Assembly (NCBI GenBank): GCA_947624715.1
Contig: CANQLO010000016.1
Coordinates: 1-34,109 of the forward strand
Source: an uncultured Clostridia bacterium
Lineage (GTDB): Bacteria > Bacillota_A > Clostridia > TANB77 > CAG-508
DNA length: 34,109 bases
Direction of reading: 5' to 3'
The notes under the pieces were generated by a model. That model was not told the origin of the DNA. It worked only from the letters and a program-made list of their open reading frames with translations, and searched no databases. Below, in pieces: positions 8,000-14,902 of this stretch. Made by a program: the position numbers and the translations under genes. How positions within the stretch are numbered: the stretch's first letter is position 1; the number at the start of each line of letters is the position of its first letter.

Positions 8000-8839
8000 A
8001 TGCAGCAGGAAGAAAAACTATTGCTAGAACCCAAAATAGATGTTGTATTTCAAGCTTTATTTAGTAAGAATAATATTGATATTACTAAATCTTTTGTAGA
8101 AGCTTTATTAGAAGAAAAAGTTAATTCAATAGTTATAAACGAGGACAAAGACTTAATAAGAGACAAGCCCGACGATAAACTCGGTATTTTAGATTTGCAA
8201 TTAGATATAAATAATAAAGAAAAAGTTGACGTTGAAATACAATTAATAGAAAAGGAAGATTTTATCAAAAGATTATTATGGTATTTTTCAAGAATGTATG
8301 GAGATCAGTTAAAAAAAGGAGATGAATACGACTCAATTAAAAGAGTAATTTTAATTGCTATTGTAGATTTTAATTTAGAGCAAACAAAAGATATTGAAGA
8401 AATGGAGACAATCTGGAAACTTGCTGAAATAAAAAAATGTGATAGAGTCTTGACAGATGAAATAGAAGTTCATATAATTGAACTAAATAAGGCAAAAGAT
8501 ATGTATATAAAAGATAGCAAGGATGAAAAAGCACAATGGATGCTATTCTTAGATAATCCAAATTCAAGGGAGGTCAAGAAAATTATGAAGGAAAACGATG
8601 AAATAAATTCTGCAGTAATTAAAGTAAGAAAAATGACTGAAGATGAGAAAATGGAAAGATTAGCATTTTTAAGAAAAAAAGCAATTATGGATGAAAAATC
8701 AATAAGAAAAGCTGGATATAAAGCTGGAAAAAAAGATGGTGAAAAAAATATAGCTAAAAAACTTATTAAAGAGGGAAAAGATATAAAATATATTTCAGAT
8801 CTAACAGGATTAACAGAAGAAGAGATTAATAATTTATAA
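8000..8839 (+). CDS. Rpn-family recombination-promoting nuclease / PD-(D/E)XK transposase-like protein
   Basis: 279 aa, AAGGAGGAG 7 bases before ATG. The N-terminal two thirds are the PD-(D/E)XK fold of the Rpn (former transposase_31 / PDDEXK_2) family: LEPKIDVVFQALFS at the start, catalytic core G-I-L-D-L (Asp about 74) followed by VDVEIQL (Glu and Gln of the E-x-Q triad). The C-terminus GYKAGKKDGEKNIAKKL...LTGLTEEEI is the helix-turn tail usual for this family. In E. coli Rpn proteins cut DNA and raise RecA-independent recombination. A 47-base piece of this gene (8445-8491) is duplicated exactly at 13095-13141. Confidence 0.88.
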   Translation: MQQEEKLLLEPKIDVVFQALFSKNNIDITKSFVEALLEEKVNSIVINEDKDLIRDKPDDKLGILDLQLDINNKEKVDVEIQLIEKEDFIKRLLWYFSRMYGDQLKKGDEYDSIKRVILIAIVDFNLEQTKDIEEMETIWKLAEIKKCDRVLTDEIEVHIIELNKAKDMYIKDSKDEKAQWMLFLDNPNSREVKKIMKENDEINSAVIKVRKMTEDEKMERLAFLRKKAIMDEKSIRKAGYKAGKKDGEKNIAKKLIKEGKDIKYISDLTGLTEEEINNL

Positions 8840-8893
8840 AGAATGGATTTAAAAAAAATGTATACCATATTAGAATGGTATACCACGCAAGTG

Positions 8894-8926
8894 GTGCGTT
8901 TGCCTTGTCCTGCCTTTTGTACAGGA
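8894..8926 (+). other. Left part of a hairpin split by the IS256 insertion
   Basis: GTGCGTTTG (8894-8902) is complementary to CAAACGCAC, which now lies on the far side of the element at 11204-11212; inside it TCCTG (8908-8912) still pairs with CAGGA (8922-8926). Removing the element and one target copy restores a stem-loop of two paired blocks downstream of the Rpn gene. Confidence 0.7.
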
Positions 8927-8929
8927 ACA

Positions 8930-8937
8930 ATCCAAAC
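8930..8937. repeat. Target-site duplication, left copy (ATCCAAAC)
   Basis: Eight bases, identical to 11201-11208, directly abutting the outer ends of the IS256 element. Eight-base duplications are the rule for this family. Confidence 0.85.
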
Positions 8938-8988
8938 GAGCTTGTCAATATCAGTGTGTAAATTTTTATCTATATATATACTAAAGCA

Positions 8989-9013
8989 AAAGTAGTGCAG
9001 TATGTGCTGCTTT
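8989..9013 (-). terminator. Hairpin after the IS256 transposase
   Basis: AAAGTAGTGCA (8989-8999) faces TGTGCTGCTTT (9003-9013), a stem with two G-U-type positions and a 3-base loop, followed on the minus strand by TTTTGC. Lies inside the element, downstream of the transposase stop. Confidence 0.55.
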
Positions 9014-9058
9014 TGTTTTTGCTTTGTTAATTATTTAATTGTCAATGTTCTGTTATTA

Positions 9059-10330
9059 CTATATGTTTAAGTACTTTGTATATCTTTCGCCAAACAGTTC
9101 TATTAGCTGTGGCTGGATAGTTTTCCAATTTGATATTGGTTTTCTCCACTTTTCACTTAATTCTTTTATCCTTAGATACAATACTTTGTATACAGAGTTT
9201 TCATTTGGAAATGATCCTTTTCCTCTTGTTACTTTCCTTAATGCTGAATTTACTGATTCTACGGCATTTGAAGTGTATATACATTTTCTGATTTCTTGTG
9301 GTAGCTCGAATAATGGTTCTATATATTCCATAAAATCTTCAACTTTCTTTACTATTCTTTTATATTCTTTCCATTTTTCTCTGAACTCGTCTAATTGTAT
9401 TTTTGCTTCTTCCAGTGATGTACTTGTATATATTTTCTTATAATCGCTTATTATGGCTTTTGCTTCTTTTCTTGGACATATTCCATATAAATTTCTTACT
9501 AAATGTACTACACATCTTTGACTTTGGGCTTTTGGAAATACTCTTTCTAATGAACCTTTGAATCCTGCTATTCCATCACTTGACATATATAATATATCTT
9601 CAACTCCTCTGTCTTTTAAATCTTCAAATACTCCACTCCAAAAACTTGCTGATTCACTTTTATCTATCCACATGCCAAGTATTTCTTTATATCCCTGGGC
9701 ATCTACTCCGATTATTACATATATTGCCTTCTTTTCACTTGTTATTTCATCTTTTAATGGCACATATAAACAGTCTGCATATGTAAATACATACATTGGT
9801 TTTAATTTTCTTTTTCTCCATTTATTTGTTTCTTCGTTTACCGCAGATATCAATGTTGTTATTTGATCCTTGTTTATTTTTACTCCATATATTTCTTTTA
9901 AAGTTTTTTCTATATCCCTTAAACTCATTCCTTTTGCATACAATGCTATACATTTATCTTCAAATCCGGTAAGGGTTGTTTGCCCTTTTTCTATTATTAT
10001 TGGCTCAAATGTTCCTTCTCTATCTCTGGGCGTTTGTACCTCTATATTTCCATATCTTGTTTTTACATTTTTGGTATTGCAATGTCCGTTTCTTGTATTT
10101 GTTTTATTTGTTTTTTCTTTTTTATGTTCATATTTGGGATATTCTAAGTGATTCTCTAATTCTGTGTCTAACAACTTTTGCATTAATGGTTGCAATAAAT
10201 TATCTAAAAAATTTTCTACATCTAAGCTGTTTTTTATTTTTCCTTCTTTATATTGTTTTACTGCTTCATTGATTATTATATCGCAACTTTCTTTACTTAA
10301 TTCATTTTTGTTTTTTTGTTTTTGGTTCAT
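9059..10330 (-). CDS. IS256-family transposase (DDE)
   Basis: 423 aa, full length. The DDE triad reads Asp186 (TYADCLYVP), Asp252 (MSSDGIAGF) and Glu358 (SNAVESVN); the family-specific QRCVVHLVRN block is at 271-280. The N-terminal region (about 1-165) has the helical DNA-binding part with RNGHCNTKNVKT and TPRDREGTFEP. GGAGTG lies 8 bases before ATG. It lies 14 bases downstream of the paralogous gene at 10345, so the two are almost surely co-transcribed. It catalyses copy-out/paste-in transposition through a circular intermediate, as known for the family. Confidence 0.95.
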   Translation of the reverse strand: MNQKQKNKNELSKESCDIIINEAVKQYKEGKIKNSLDVENFLDNLLQPLMQKLLDTELENHLEYPKYEHKKEKTNKTNTRNGHCNTKNVKTRYGNIEVQTPRDREGTFEPIIIEKGQTTLTGFEDKCIALYAKGMSLRDIEKTLKEIYGVKINKDQITTLISAVNEETNKWRKRKLKPMYVFTYADCLYVPLKDEITSEKKAIYVIIGVDAQGYKEILGMWIDKSESASFWSGVFEDLKDRGVEDILYMSSDGIAGFKGSLERVFPKAQSQRCVVHLVRNLYGICPRKEAKAIISDYKKIYTSTSLEEAKIQLDEFREKWKEYKRIVKKVEDFMEYIEPLFELPQEIRKCIYTSNAVESVNSALRKVTRGKGSFPNENSVYKVLYLRIKELSEKWRKPISNWKTIQPQLIELFGERYTKYLNI

Positions 10331-10344
10331 TTTTTCTACACTCC

Positions 10345-11121
10345 TTATATTAGTTCTAATTGTGGATATATTTGTATTATATCATTTAATATTAATGTCC
10401 ATTCTTTCTTTTGAAATGATGTAAATCCAAAATATTTATTTATATTTTTTTCTTTTAATTTATTATATATTTCATCTATTTCTAGAATATATTGATTATT
10501 TTGATTAAATGATATTCTTATTTTATCATAAAATTCCATATTTGCCGAGTGTTTAAAGATTAATAATCTTATATTATAACTATATTTATAAATACTTTCT
10601 ATGTTATTTAGATATTTTTCAACCAATTTTTGATGTATTACATTATTATATGTTGATTTAAACATCTTAAAATTTTCTTTATATTCTGCTATTGTTTTTT
10701 GGGTATATAAAGCTTTGATCTTACCAACTACATTTTTTGAAGAACGTTCAGATGTATATTTATAAAATTTTGGTGCTATATCTGTTAATGAATCTACAAA
10801 AACTATATTTGGAAACGCTATTTTAGCGGTCCTTTTAAGATTTTTATTATCATCTACTGATAAGAACAAGATATTTTTTAATCCTCTACTTTTTAAGCCT
10901 TCAAAACAATCTAACCAAAAGTGTTTATTTAATGGTCTGTCTTGATACATATTGATAAATTGTCTATTTCCTTTTATATCAATACCAACAAAAGTGTATA
11001 CATCAGTCTTTTCAATTATTTCAGCCTTTTTTATATTGATTTCATTTTTTATAGCGTAAACTATTATATATGTTTCATCTAATTTTCTTTTTACTAATTC
11101 TTTTAAAGTAAATTGTTCCAT
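10345..11121 (-). CDS. Catalytically dead IS256 transposase paralogue encoded inside the IS
   Basis: 258 aa from the ATG at 11119-11121, preferred because GGAG lies 6-7 bases before it (an in-frame ATG four codons earlier has no spacing). The protein aligns without a gap to residues 163 onward of the neighbouring transposase: VYTFVGIDIKGNRQF matches IYVIIGVDAQGYKEI, and FWLDCFEGLKSRGLKNILFL matches FWSGVFEDLKDRGVEDILYM. At the catalytic positions Asp186 becomes Ile24, Asp252 is kept (Asp90) and Glu358 is kept (Glu196). The QRCVVH block is lost (Cys to Ser111, His to Asp114). The N-terminal DNA-binding half is missing. The frame is intact over 777 bases, which argues against simple decay. Role inferred: accessory or inhibitory partner of the transposase. 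Confidence 0.8.
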   Translation of the reverse strand: MEQFTLKELVKRKLDETYIIVYAIKNEINIKKAEIIEKTDVYTFVGIDIKGNRQFINMYQDRPLNKHFWLDCFEGLKSRGLKNILFLSVDDNKNLKRTAKIAFPNIVFVDSLTDIAPKFYKYTSERSSKNVVGKIKALYTQKTIAEYKENFKMFKSTYNNVIHQKLVEKYLNNIESIYKYSYNIRLLIFKHSANMEFYDKIRISFNQNNQYILEIDEIYNKLKEKNINKYFGFTSFQKKEWTLILNDIIQIYPQLELI

Positions 11122-11200
11122 ATTTTTCTCCATTCCTGCACCAAAAAATATAGTGCATAAATTTTATTTCTAAAATCTACACACTATATGATACACCATC

Positions 11201-11208
11201 ATCCAAAC
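11201..11208. repeat. Target-site duplication, right copy (ATCCAAAC)
   Basis: Exact match to 8930-8937 at the other end of the IS256 element. Confidence 0.85.
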
Positions 11209-11330
11209 GCACTATTTTGCTTGGATACCAAAGGCGTCCAGCGAAATACCTATTTAATTTTCACATTCCTCAATACGCTTACTTATAAGTGTTATTTCAT
11301 TTGTACACGTATTTTTTTCAGTGTTCAGAG

Positions 11331-12611
11331 CTACTTTAAATATAAAAGTGGACGGAACCCGAGATCGCTGGAGTACTGGGGTTGAACGCAACCGCCGCGA
11401 ATAGCTGTCCAGCCGCTGCCGGAGTATTCACCTCCTCGACCAACACAAGGCATAGGAATGCTATACAGTGCGAATGAAGAGTATTCCGTCGTCCACTCAC
11501 TCACGTTTCCTGCCATATCATATATATGACATTTCTCATCTCCTGTTGCTCCTGTATTTCTTAAATTTCCATTTTTATCATATGCATTTGCATAATTTTC
11601 ATTTCCCATCGCTTGTATATATACTATCGCTGTATCCCATGCATAACTATTTACTAAATCACTTTCTACATACTTTGCTTCATTATCTGTTCCATTATAC
11701 ATATTTCTACTTACCTTTGATGCATCTCCTTGTGTTATAGAATTCCATAATGTTCCCGCTTCATAACTCATTGAACTTGTACTTTTATTTATAGATGGTT
11801 TTGAGTATGGCTTATAATCATTTATACTAGTTCCACTTTTATAACTTGCTTCATATCTTGCTATATAATACCCATGATTATCCTGTACACTTTGTATAAA
11901 TCCTGCTAAATTTTTTGCTCCTTCTCCTCCATTTGGTCTTCCATCAGCTGAATTTGTATTTTCATAAAATTCAAAATTCATACCTTCCAGACTCTCTTCA
12001 ATCATAGTTGTTTCTTTACTTTCTCCGTGATTTGCTCCTTTTTGTACTAGTGTTGCTGTTCCCGGACTACTTTCAGCAAATGTATACCTTCCTAGTGTTA
12101 TTTCTACAGGGTCTTTGTCTTTTCTGTTGATTAACCCTGTTCCGTTTCCATCTGTATTACTTACTGGTATCCACACAAATTGGTTTCCTTCATCATCTTC
12201 TATTATTATTCCATCTTCTACTGTATCTGTTGGCTGTCCTGCAAATTTGAATCCTCCTGGTATTACTACTGGATTTCCTAAACTGTCTTCTCCGTGTACG
12301 GTTTCTTCTGTTATTTCTGTTACTGTTGTTACTACCGTTTTTTGTCCTTCTGGTGTTGTTGGTGTTGTTCCTCCATTTACTCCATCTATTAAGTTTTGTA
12401 TCATTCCCGCTGCACCAGTTAATTCTTCTTTTTCCTTTTGACTTGCTTTATCATATTCTTCTATCCCTTTTTTCGCTGTATTTATTAATCCTCCATCTTC
12501 TAATGCTAGATTTAGGGTCACTCCTGCTAGCACTAACAAAATTATTATGGTTACGACAAGCGCTATAAGCGTAATTCCTCCCTCATTTCTTGCTTTTGCT
12601 AAATTTTTCAT
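11331..12611 (-). CDS. Prepilin-like surface protein with C-type-lectin/FGE fold; probable DGR target
   Basis: 426 aa, AAGGAGG 7 bases before ATG. Residues 1-35 are a type III/IV prepilin signal: basic lead, cleavage site after EGG, then ITLIALVVTIIILLVLAGV. A short helical and Thr-rich linker follows (about 45-120). From about 145 on the chain shows the formylglycine-generating-enzyme/C-lectin fold: FVWIPV, GYYIARYEAS, AWDTAIVYIQAMG, DMAGNVSEWTTE, and ends PCVGRGGEYS...LGFRPLLYLK. That ending is the hallmark of variable proteins diversified by retroelements in gut Clostridia. Probably displayed on a pilus-like structure, binding unknown ligands. No reverse transcriptase or template repeat was found in the window. 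Confidence 0.85.
   Translation of the reverse strand: MKNLAKARNEGGITLIALVVTIIILLVLAGVTLNLALEDGGLINTAKKGIEEYDKASQKEKEELTGAAGMIQNLIDGVNGGTTPTTPEGQKTVVTTVTEITEETVHGEDSLGNPVVIPGGFKFAGQPTDTVEDGIIIEDDEGNQFVWIPVSNTDGNGTGLINRKDKDPVEITLGRYTFAESSPGTATLVQKGANHGESKETTMIEESLEGMNFEFYENTNSADGRPNGGEGAKNLAGFIQSVQDNHGYYIARYEASYKSGTSINDYKPYSKPSINKSTSSMSYEAGTLWNSITQGDASKVSRNMYNGTDNEAKYVESDLVNSYAWDTAIVYIQAMGNENYANAYDKNGNLRNTGATGDEKCHIYDMAGNVSEWTTEYSSFALYSIPMPCVGRGGEYSGSGWTAIRGGCVQPQYSSDLGFRPLLYLK
11346..11450 (-). other. Candidate variable region (VR) of a diversity-generating retroelement
   Basis: The last ~35 codons of the pilin-like gene are strikingly GC-rich against an AT-rich host and are full of codons ending in C or T (TAC, TCC, GGC, AGC, CGC, TGC), as expected when template AAC/AAT codons are changed at their adenines. 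The encoded segment runs from PCVGRGG through LGFRP, the exact site used in known lectin-fold DGR targets. Confidence 0.6.
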
Positions 12612-13054
12612 TTGTTTACCTCCTTGGATTTTTTATTTTTATATTTATTTTTTTTACTAAAAATATAGTTATTTTTGCACATTAAAAAGCCATGCATTTT
12701 AGAATTTACTAAAACACATAGCCATTTTATCTATGTTTATTATTTTATTTATTAAATTACTTGTGTGTGTGTGTGTGTGTGTGTGTACAGCCTCAAGGCT
12801 TTCAAGCTTTTTCATTTGTTTCTCCAATCTATTTTGCTTTTTCATTATGTTACAATTATAAACTTAAAAAATTAAAATATCAACAGATTTATTTAAATAT
12901 TTAAATTGTAATAAATTTGTAATATTTCTTTTTATATTTATGTGATTAAATTTTATTGTAATGTATTTTAACTATATGCTATATTAACTATATTTTAATG
13001 TCAATATCAACTTTATTTTAAATTTATCTTTTTTGCTAATAACTTTATTTTTTA
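12612..13054. other. Non-coding AT-rich gap upstream of the pilin-like gene
   Basis: No credible gene in either strand. It holds an imperfect hairpin (arms 12689-12702 and 12709-12722, 11 of 14 pairs), a (TG)12 tract, a short AGCCT-CA-AGGCT hairpin at about 12789-12800, and then about 200 bases of nearly pure A/T. Confidence 0.7.
12762..12785. repeat. (TG)12 dinucleotide tract
   Basis: Twelve TG units in a row, about 150 bases upstream of the pilin-like start. Such tracts are rare in AT-rich Clostridia and are prone to slippage and to Z-DNA formation; here no reading frame or core promoter visibly depends on its length. Confidence 0.9.
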
Positions 13055-13141
13055 TTGGCAAACGGTAATATTTGTCAATAAAAATATTAAAAAGGAGTCT
13101 TGACAGATGAAATAGAAGTTCATATAATTGAACTAAATAAG
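13055..13141 (+). pseudogene. Relic of the Rpn-family gene: promoter, RBS and 47 internal bases
   Basis: 13055-13077 matches the promoter palindrome of the Rpn gene at 7880-7902 in 21 of 23 positions. AAAAAGGAG follows (13090-13097), and it runs directly into 13095-13141, an exact 47-base copy of 8445-8491 inside the Rpn coding region. The start codon and most of the gene are gone. It looks like the residue of a second Rpn copy after an internal deletion joined the RBS to mid-gene sequence. Confidence 0.75.
13100..13128 (+). promoter_or_regulatory. Perfect sigma-A promoter inside the 47-base relic
   Basis: TTGACA (13100-13105), 17 bases, TATAAT (13123-13128). The same bases occur in-frame inside the Rpn gene at 8450-8478. 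The predicted start (~13135) is only 8 bases before a terminator hairpin, so transcripts would be very short unless they read through into the sigma factor gene. Confidence 0.55.
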
Positions 13142-13142
13142 A

Positions 13143-13167
13143 CTGGCTCATTTGAGTCAGCTTTTTT
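13143..13167 (+). terminator. Terminator hairpin, upstream copy
   Basis: CTGGCTC-ATTT-GAGTCAG (13143-13160) followed by CTTTTTTATT. The 18 stem-loop bases are identical to 14727-14744 on the other side of the sigma/anti-sigma operon. Confidence 0.85.
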
Positions 13168-13189
13168 ATTAAAAAAATATTAAATTTTT

Positions 13190-13217
13190 TGAAACGAAAT
13201 TTATCTTTTTACGTCTA
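13190..13217 (+). promoter_or_regulatory. ECF-type promoter, probable autoregulation of the sigma operon
   Basis: TGAAAC (13190-13195), 16 bases, CGTCTA (13212-13217), the -35/-10 pattern of SigW/SigM-like ECF sigma factors. It is 23 bases before the sigma start codon, so the operon is probably transcribed by its own sigma factor. Confidence 0.8.
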
Positions 13218-13239
13218 TATATGTAGGAGGAACATAATA

Positions 13240-13731
13240 ATGGAGGAACTTTATAAAAAGTATTCTCGCCTTGTATTTAGCTGTCTAAAGAGTCTTTGTG
13301 GCAATGATGAAATTGCAGAAGAACTTACACAAGAAACATTTTATAAAGCAATAAAAGGTGTTAATAATTTTAAGGGTGAAAGTAAAATTAGTAATTGGCT
13401 ATGTCAGATTGCTAAAAATGTCTGGATAGATTATTTAAGAAAAGAAAAAAAGTTAAAAACAATTTCTCTTGATAGTGATGATAATTATATAAATAGCTTG
13501 TTGCTAGATAGTAATTTTGAAAATGACATTGAAACTAGAAACGAGTTAATAAGTTTATATAAAGGAATACATAAATTGGATGAAATAACAAAAGAAGTGG
13601 TTTTATTGAGAATTAAAGGTGAACTTTCTTTTAAAGAAATAGGAGAAATTTTAGGAAAAACAGAAGAATGGGCTAGAATAACTTTCCATAGAGGAAAAAT
13701 AAAATTAAAGGAGGATATAAAAAATGATTAA
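13240..13731 (+). CDS. ECF RNA polymerase sigma factor
   Basis: 163 aa from ATG 13240; AGGAGG lies 9 bases before it, and an in-frame upstream ATG at 13189 falls inside the promoter and is rejected. Region 2: LYKKYSRLVFSCLKSL, ELTQETFYKAIKG and FKGESKISNWLCQIAKNVWIDYLRK. Region 4: LDEITKEVVLLRIKGELSFKEIGEILGKTEEWARITFHRGK, a standard sigma-4 helix-turn-helix. Length is usual for short SigW-type factors. It overlaps the anti-sigma gene by 8 bases, giving translational coupling. The likely stimulus is envelope stress, inferred from the pairing with a membrane anti-sigma. Confidence 0.95.
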   Translation: MEELYKKYSRLVFSCLKSLCGNDEIAEELTQETFYKAIKGVNNFKGESKISNWLCQIAKNVWIDYLRKEKKLKTISLDSDDNYINSLLLDSNFENDIETRNELISLYKGIHKLDEITKEVVLLRIKGELSFKEIGEILGKTEEWARITFHRGKIKLKEDIKND

Positions 13732-14707
13732 AAATGAATGTGAAATTGTTAAAGATATATTGCCTAATTATGTAGAAAATACATTAAGTAGTGCAACAAA
13801 TGAATTCATTGAAACACATATTGAAAAATGTAAAGATTGTAAAAAGGTCTTAGAGGAGCTAAAAAAAGACGACATTATAGAAAAAAAGCAAGATAAAAAC
13901 AATGAAAAACATGATATTAATTATTTAAAAAAATATAACCGAAAAATTAAGCTATTAACAAGTATTGTGTATATTCTAATAATTTTTATTATATTAGTAT
14001 TAGTCCTTTTTTGGTGTGTTCGTATAAAAAATTATAATAAATTTAATTATAATTACAACATTATACTTACTGCTTATGAAAAATACGATGAAATAATACA
14101 TAGTAATAATTTTTTATATGAAGCAGATTATGGTGATGTAAGATATAGGCCATATTATTATGGTTATGAAAAGCATATGGCATTCTATTATAAAGATGGA
14201 AAATTTAAGAGAGTAAGAACTGATATTCAAGATGGTAATCCAGAACACGACGATGTTGAATATGGTAAAATTGAAGGTGGTAGATACAGGTCTATAGAAA
14301 TAACTTATTACAAATCCGGTAAAATTTCCAGAGGATCGTGGGCTTTAGGAGTTAAAAAATTATCTGATGATAATAATTATGTTACATTTTTAAATTATTT
14401 CTATAATTTAAGTGATGAAGATTTGACAAATCTTGAAATTACAGATGATGTATATAATGGAAAAGAATGTTATTTAATAAAAGATTATGCTAATAATGAA
14501 AAAACTCAGTGGATTGAAATGTGGATAGAAAAAGATACTATGTTAATAATAAGAGAAAAAAGTAATGAGGAAGATTTTACTTGGGATTATCAATATAAAT
14601 GGACTGTTGGAAATGTTACAGATGAAGATGTTACACTTACAGACACGACAAGGCAAGATTGGCTTCCTTTCTATAATGAAACTTTAGATATGCTTTTAGA
14701 AAAATAG
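13724..14707 (+). CDS. Membrane anti-sigma factor with zinc-finger (HC2) domain
   Basis: 327 aa. The N-terminus has the zf-HC2 anti-sigma signature: Cys6, then His32-xxx-Cys36-xx-Cys39, which binds zinc and clamps the ECF sigma. One membrane helix lies at about 73-98 (TSIVYILIIFIILVLVLF). The roughly 225-residue outer part is rich in Tyr and Asp and has no motif I recognise; it probably senses the extracellular signal or partner. GGAGG lies before ATG. Start overlaps the sigma gene stop. A terminator follows at 14727. Confidence 0.88.
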   Translation: MIKNECEIVKDILPNYVENTLSSATNEFIETHIEKCKDCKKVLEELKKDDIIEKKQDKNNEKHDINYLKKYNRKIKLLTSIVYILIIFIILVLVLFWCVRIKNYNKFNYNYNIILTAYEKYDEIIHSNNFLYEADYGDVRYRPYYYGYEKHMAFYYKDGKFKRVRTDIQDGNPEHDDVEYGKIEGGRYRSIEITYYKSGKISRGSWALGVKKLSDDNNYVTFLNYFYNLSDEDLTNLEITDDVYNGKECYLIKDYANNEKTQWIEMWIEKDTMLIIREKSNEEDFTWDYQYKWTVGNVTDEDVTLTDTTRQDWLPFYNETLDMLLEK

Positions 14708-14726
14708 TAATACTTTTTATTAAAAG

Positions 14727-14750
14727 CTGGCTCATTTGAGTCAGCTTTAT
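14727..14750 (+). terminator. Terminator hairpin, downstream copy
   Basis: Same 18-base CTGGCTC-ATTT-GAGTCAG stem-loop as at 13143, extended by AG/CT to a 9-bp stem, followed by TTTATTTG. Ends the sigma/anti-sigma operon. The 120 bases after it (to 14866) show no gene or clear structure. Confidence 0.85.
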
Positions 14751-14865
14751 TTGTTATAATGTTTTAGAGTTAAGGTTAGGTTCGCAGTTATTTCAAAACC
14801 ATCTCATACCATCTCTATAAAGATAATATCCTGTTGCAAATTCAATATAAGAGTTGTATTAAAAC

Positions 14866-14897
14866 TAAAAAAGCGTATTATATTTATTGTACGCTTT
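14866..14897 (-). terminator. Terminator of the AbrB-like gene
   Basis: AAAGCGTA (14870-14877) pairs with TACGCTTT (14890-14897); on the minus strand the stem is followed by TTTTTTAGTTTT. Confidence 0.8.
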
Positions 14898-14902
14898 CAA
14901 GA

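Larger units (their letters stand above)
8938..11200 (-). mobile_element. IS256-family insertion sequence with two genes, 2263 bp
   Basis: Ends set by the flanking 8-bp direct repeat. Both ends begin GA and hold the block AGTGTGTA(A/G)ATTTT about 15 bases inside (8953-8966, and inverted at 11172-11185; 13 of 14 bases agree), the same spacing as the GTGTAAA block inside the ends of IS256 itself. Typical family members are near 1.3-1.5 kb with one gene; here a second transposase-like gene lies within the same boundaries. Intact ends, intact open frames and perfect target duplications suggest recent movement. Confidence 0.88.

Noticed and set aside
8860..8882. Second operator: GTATACCAT/ATGGTATAC palindrome after the Rpn gene
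   Set aside because: It lies downstream of the stop codon, without promoter elements or T-run; recorded only as an unexplained inverted repeat.
9039..10424. Several plus-strand ORFs of 68-134 aa
   Set aside because: All are shadows of the IS256 transposase and its paralogue; low-complexity translations without start signals.
12762..12785. Phase-variable (TG)n tract controlling the pilin-like gene
   Set aside because: It lies ~150 bases upstream and not between recognisable -35 and -10 elements or in a reading frame, so no switching mechanism can be shown.
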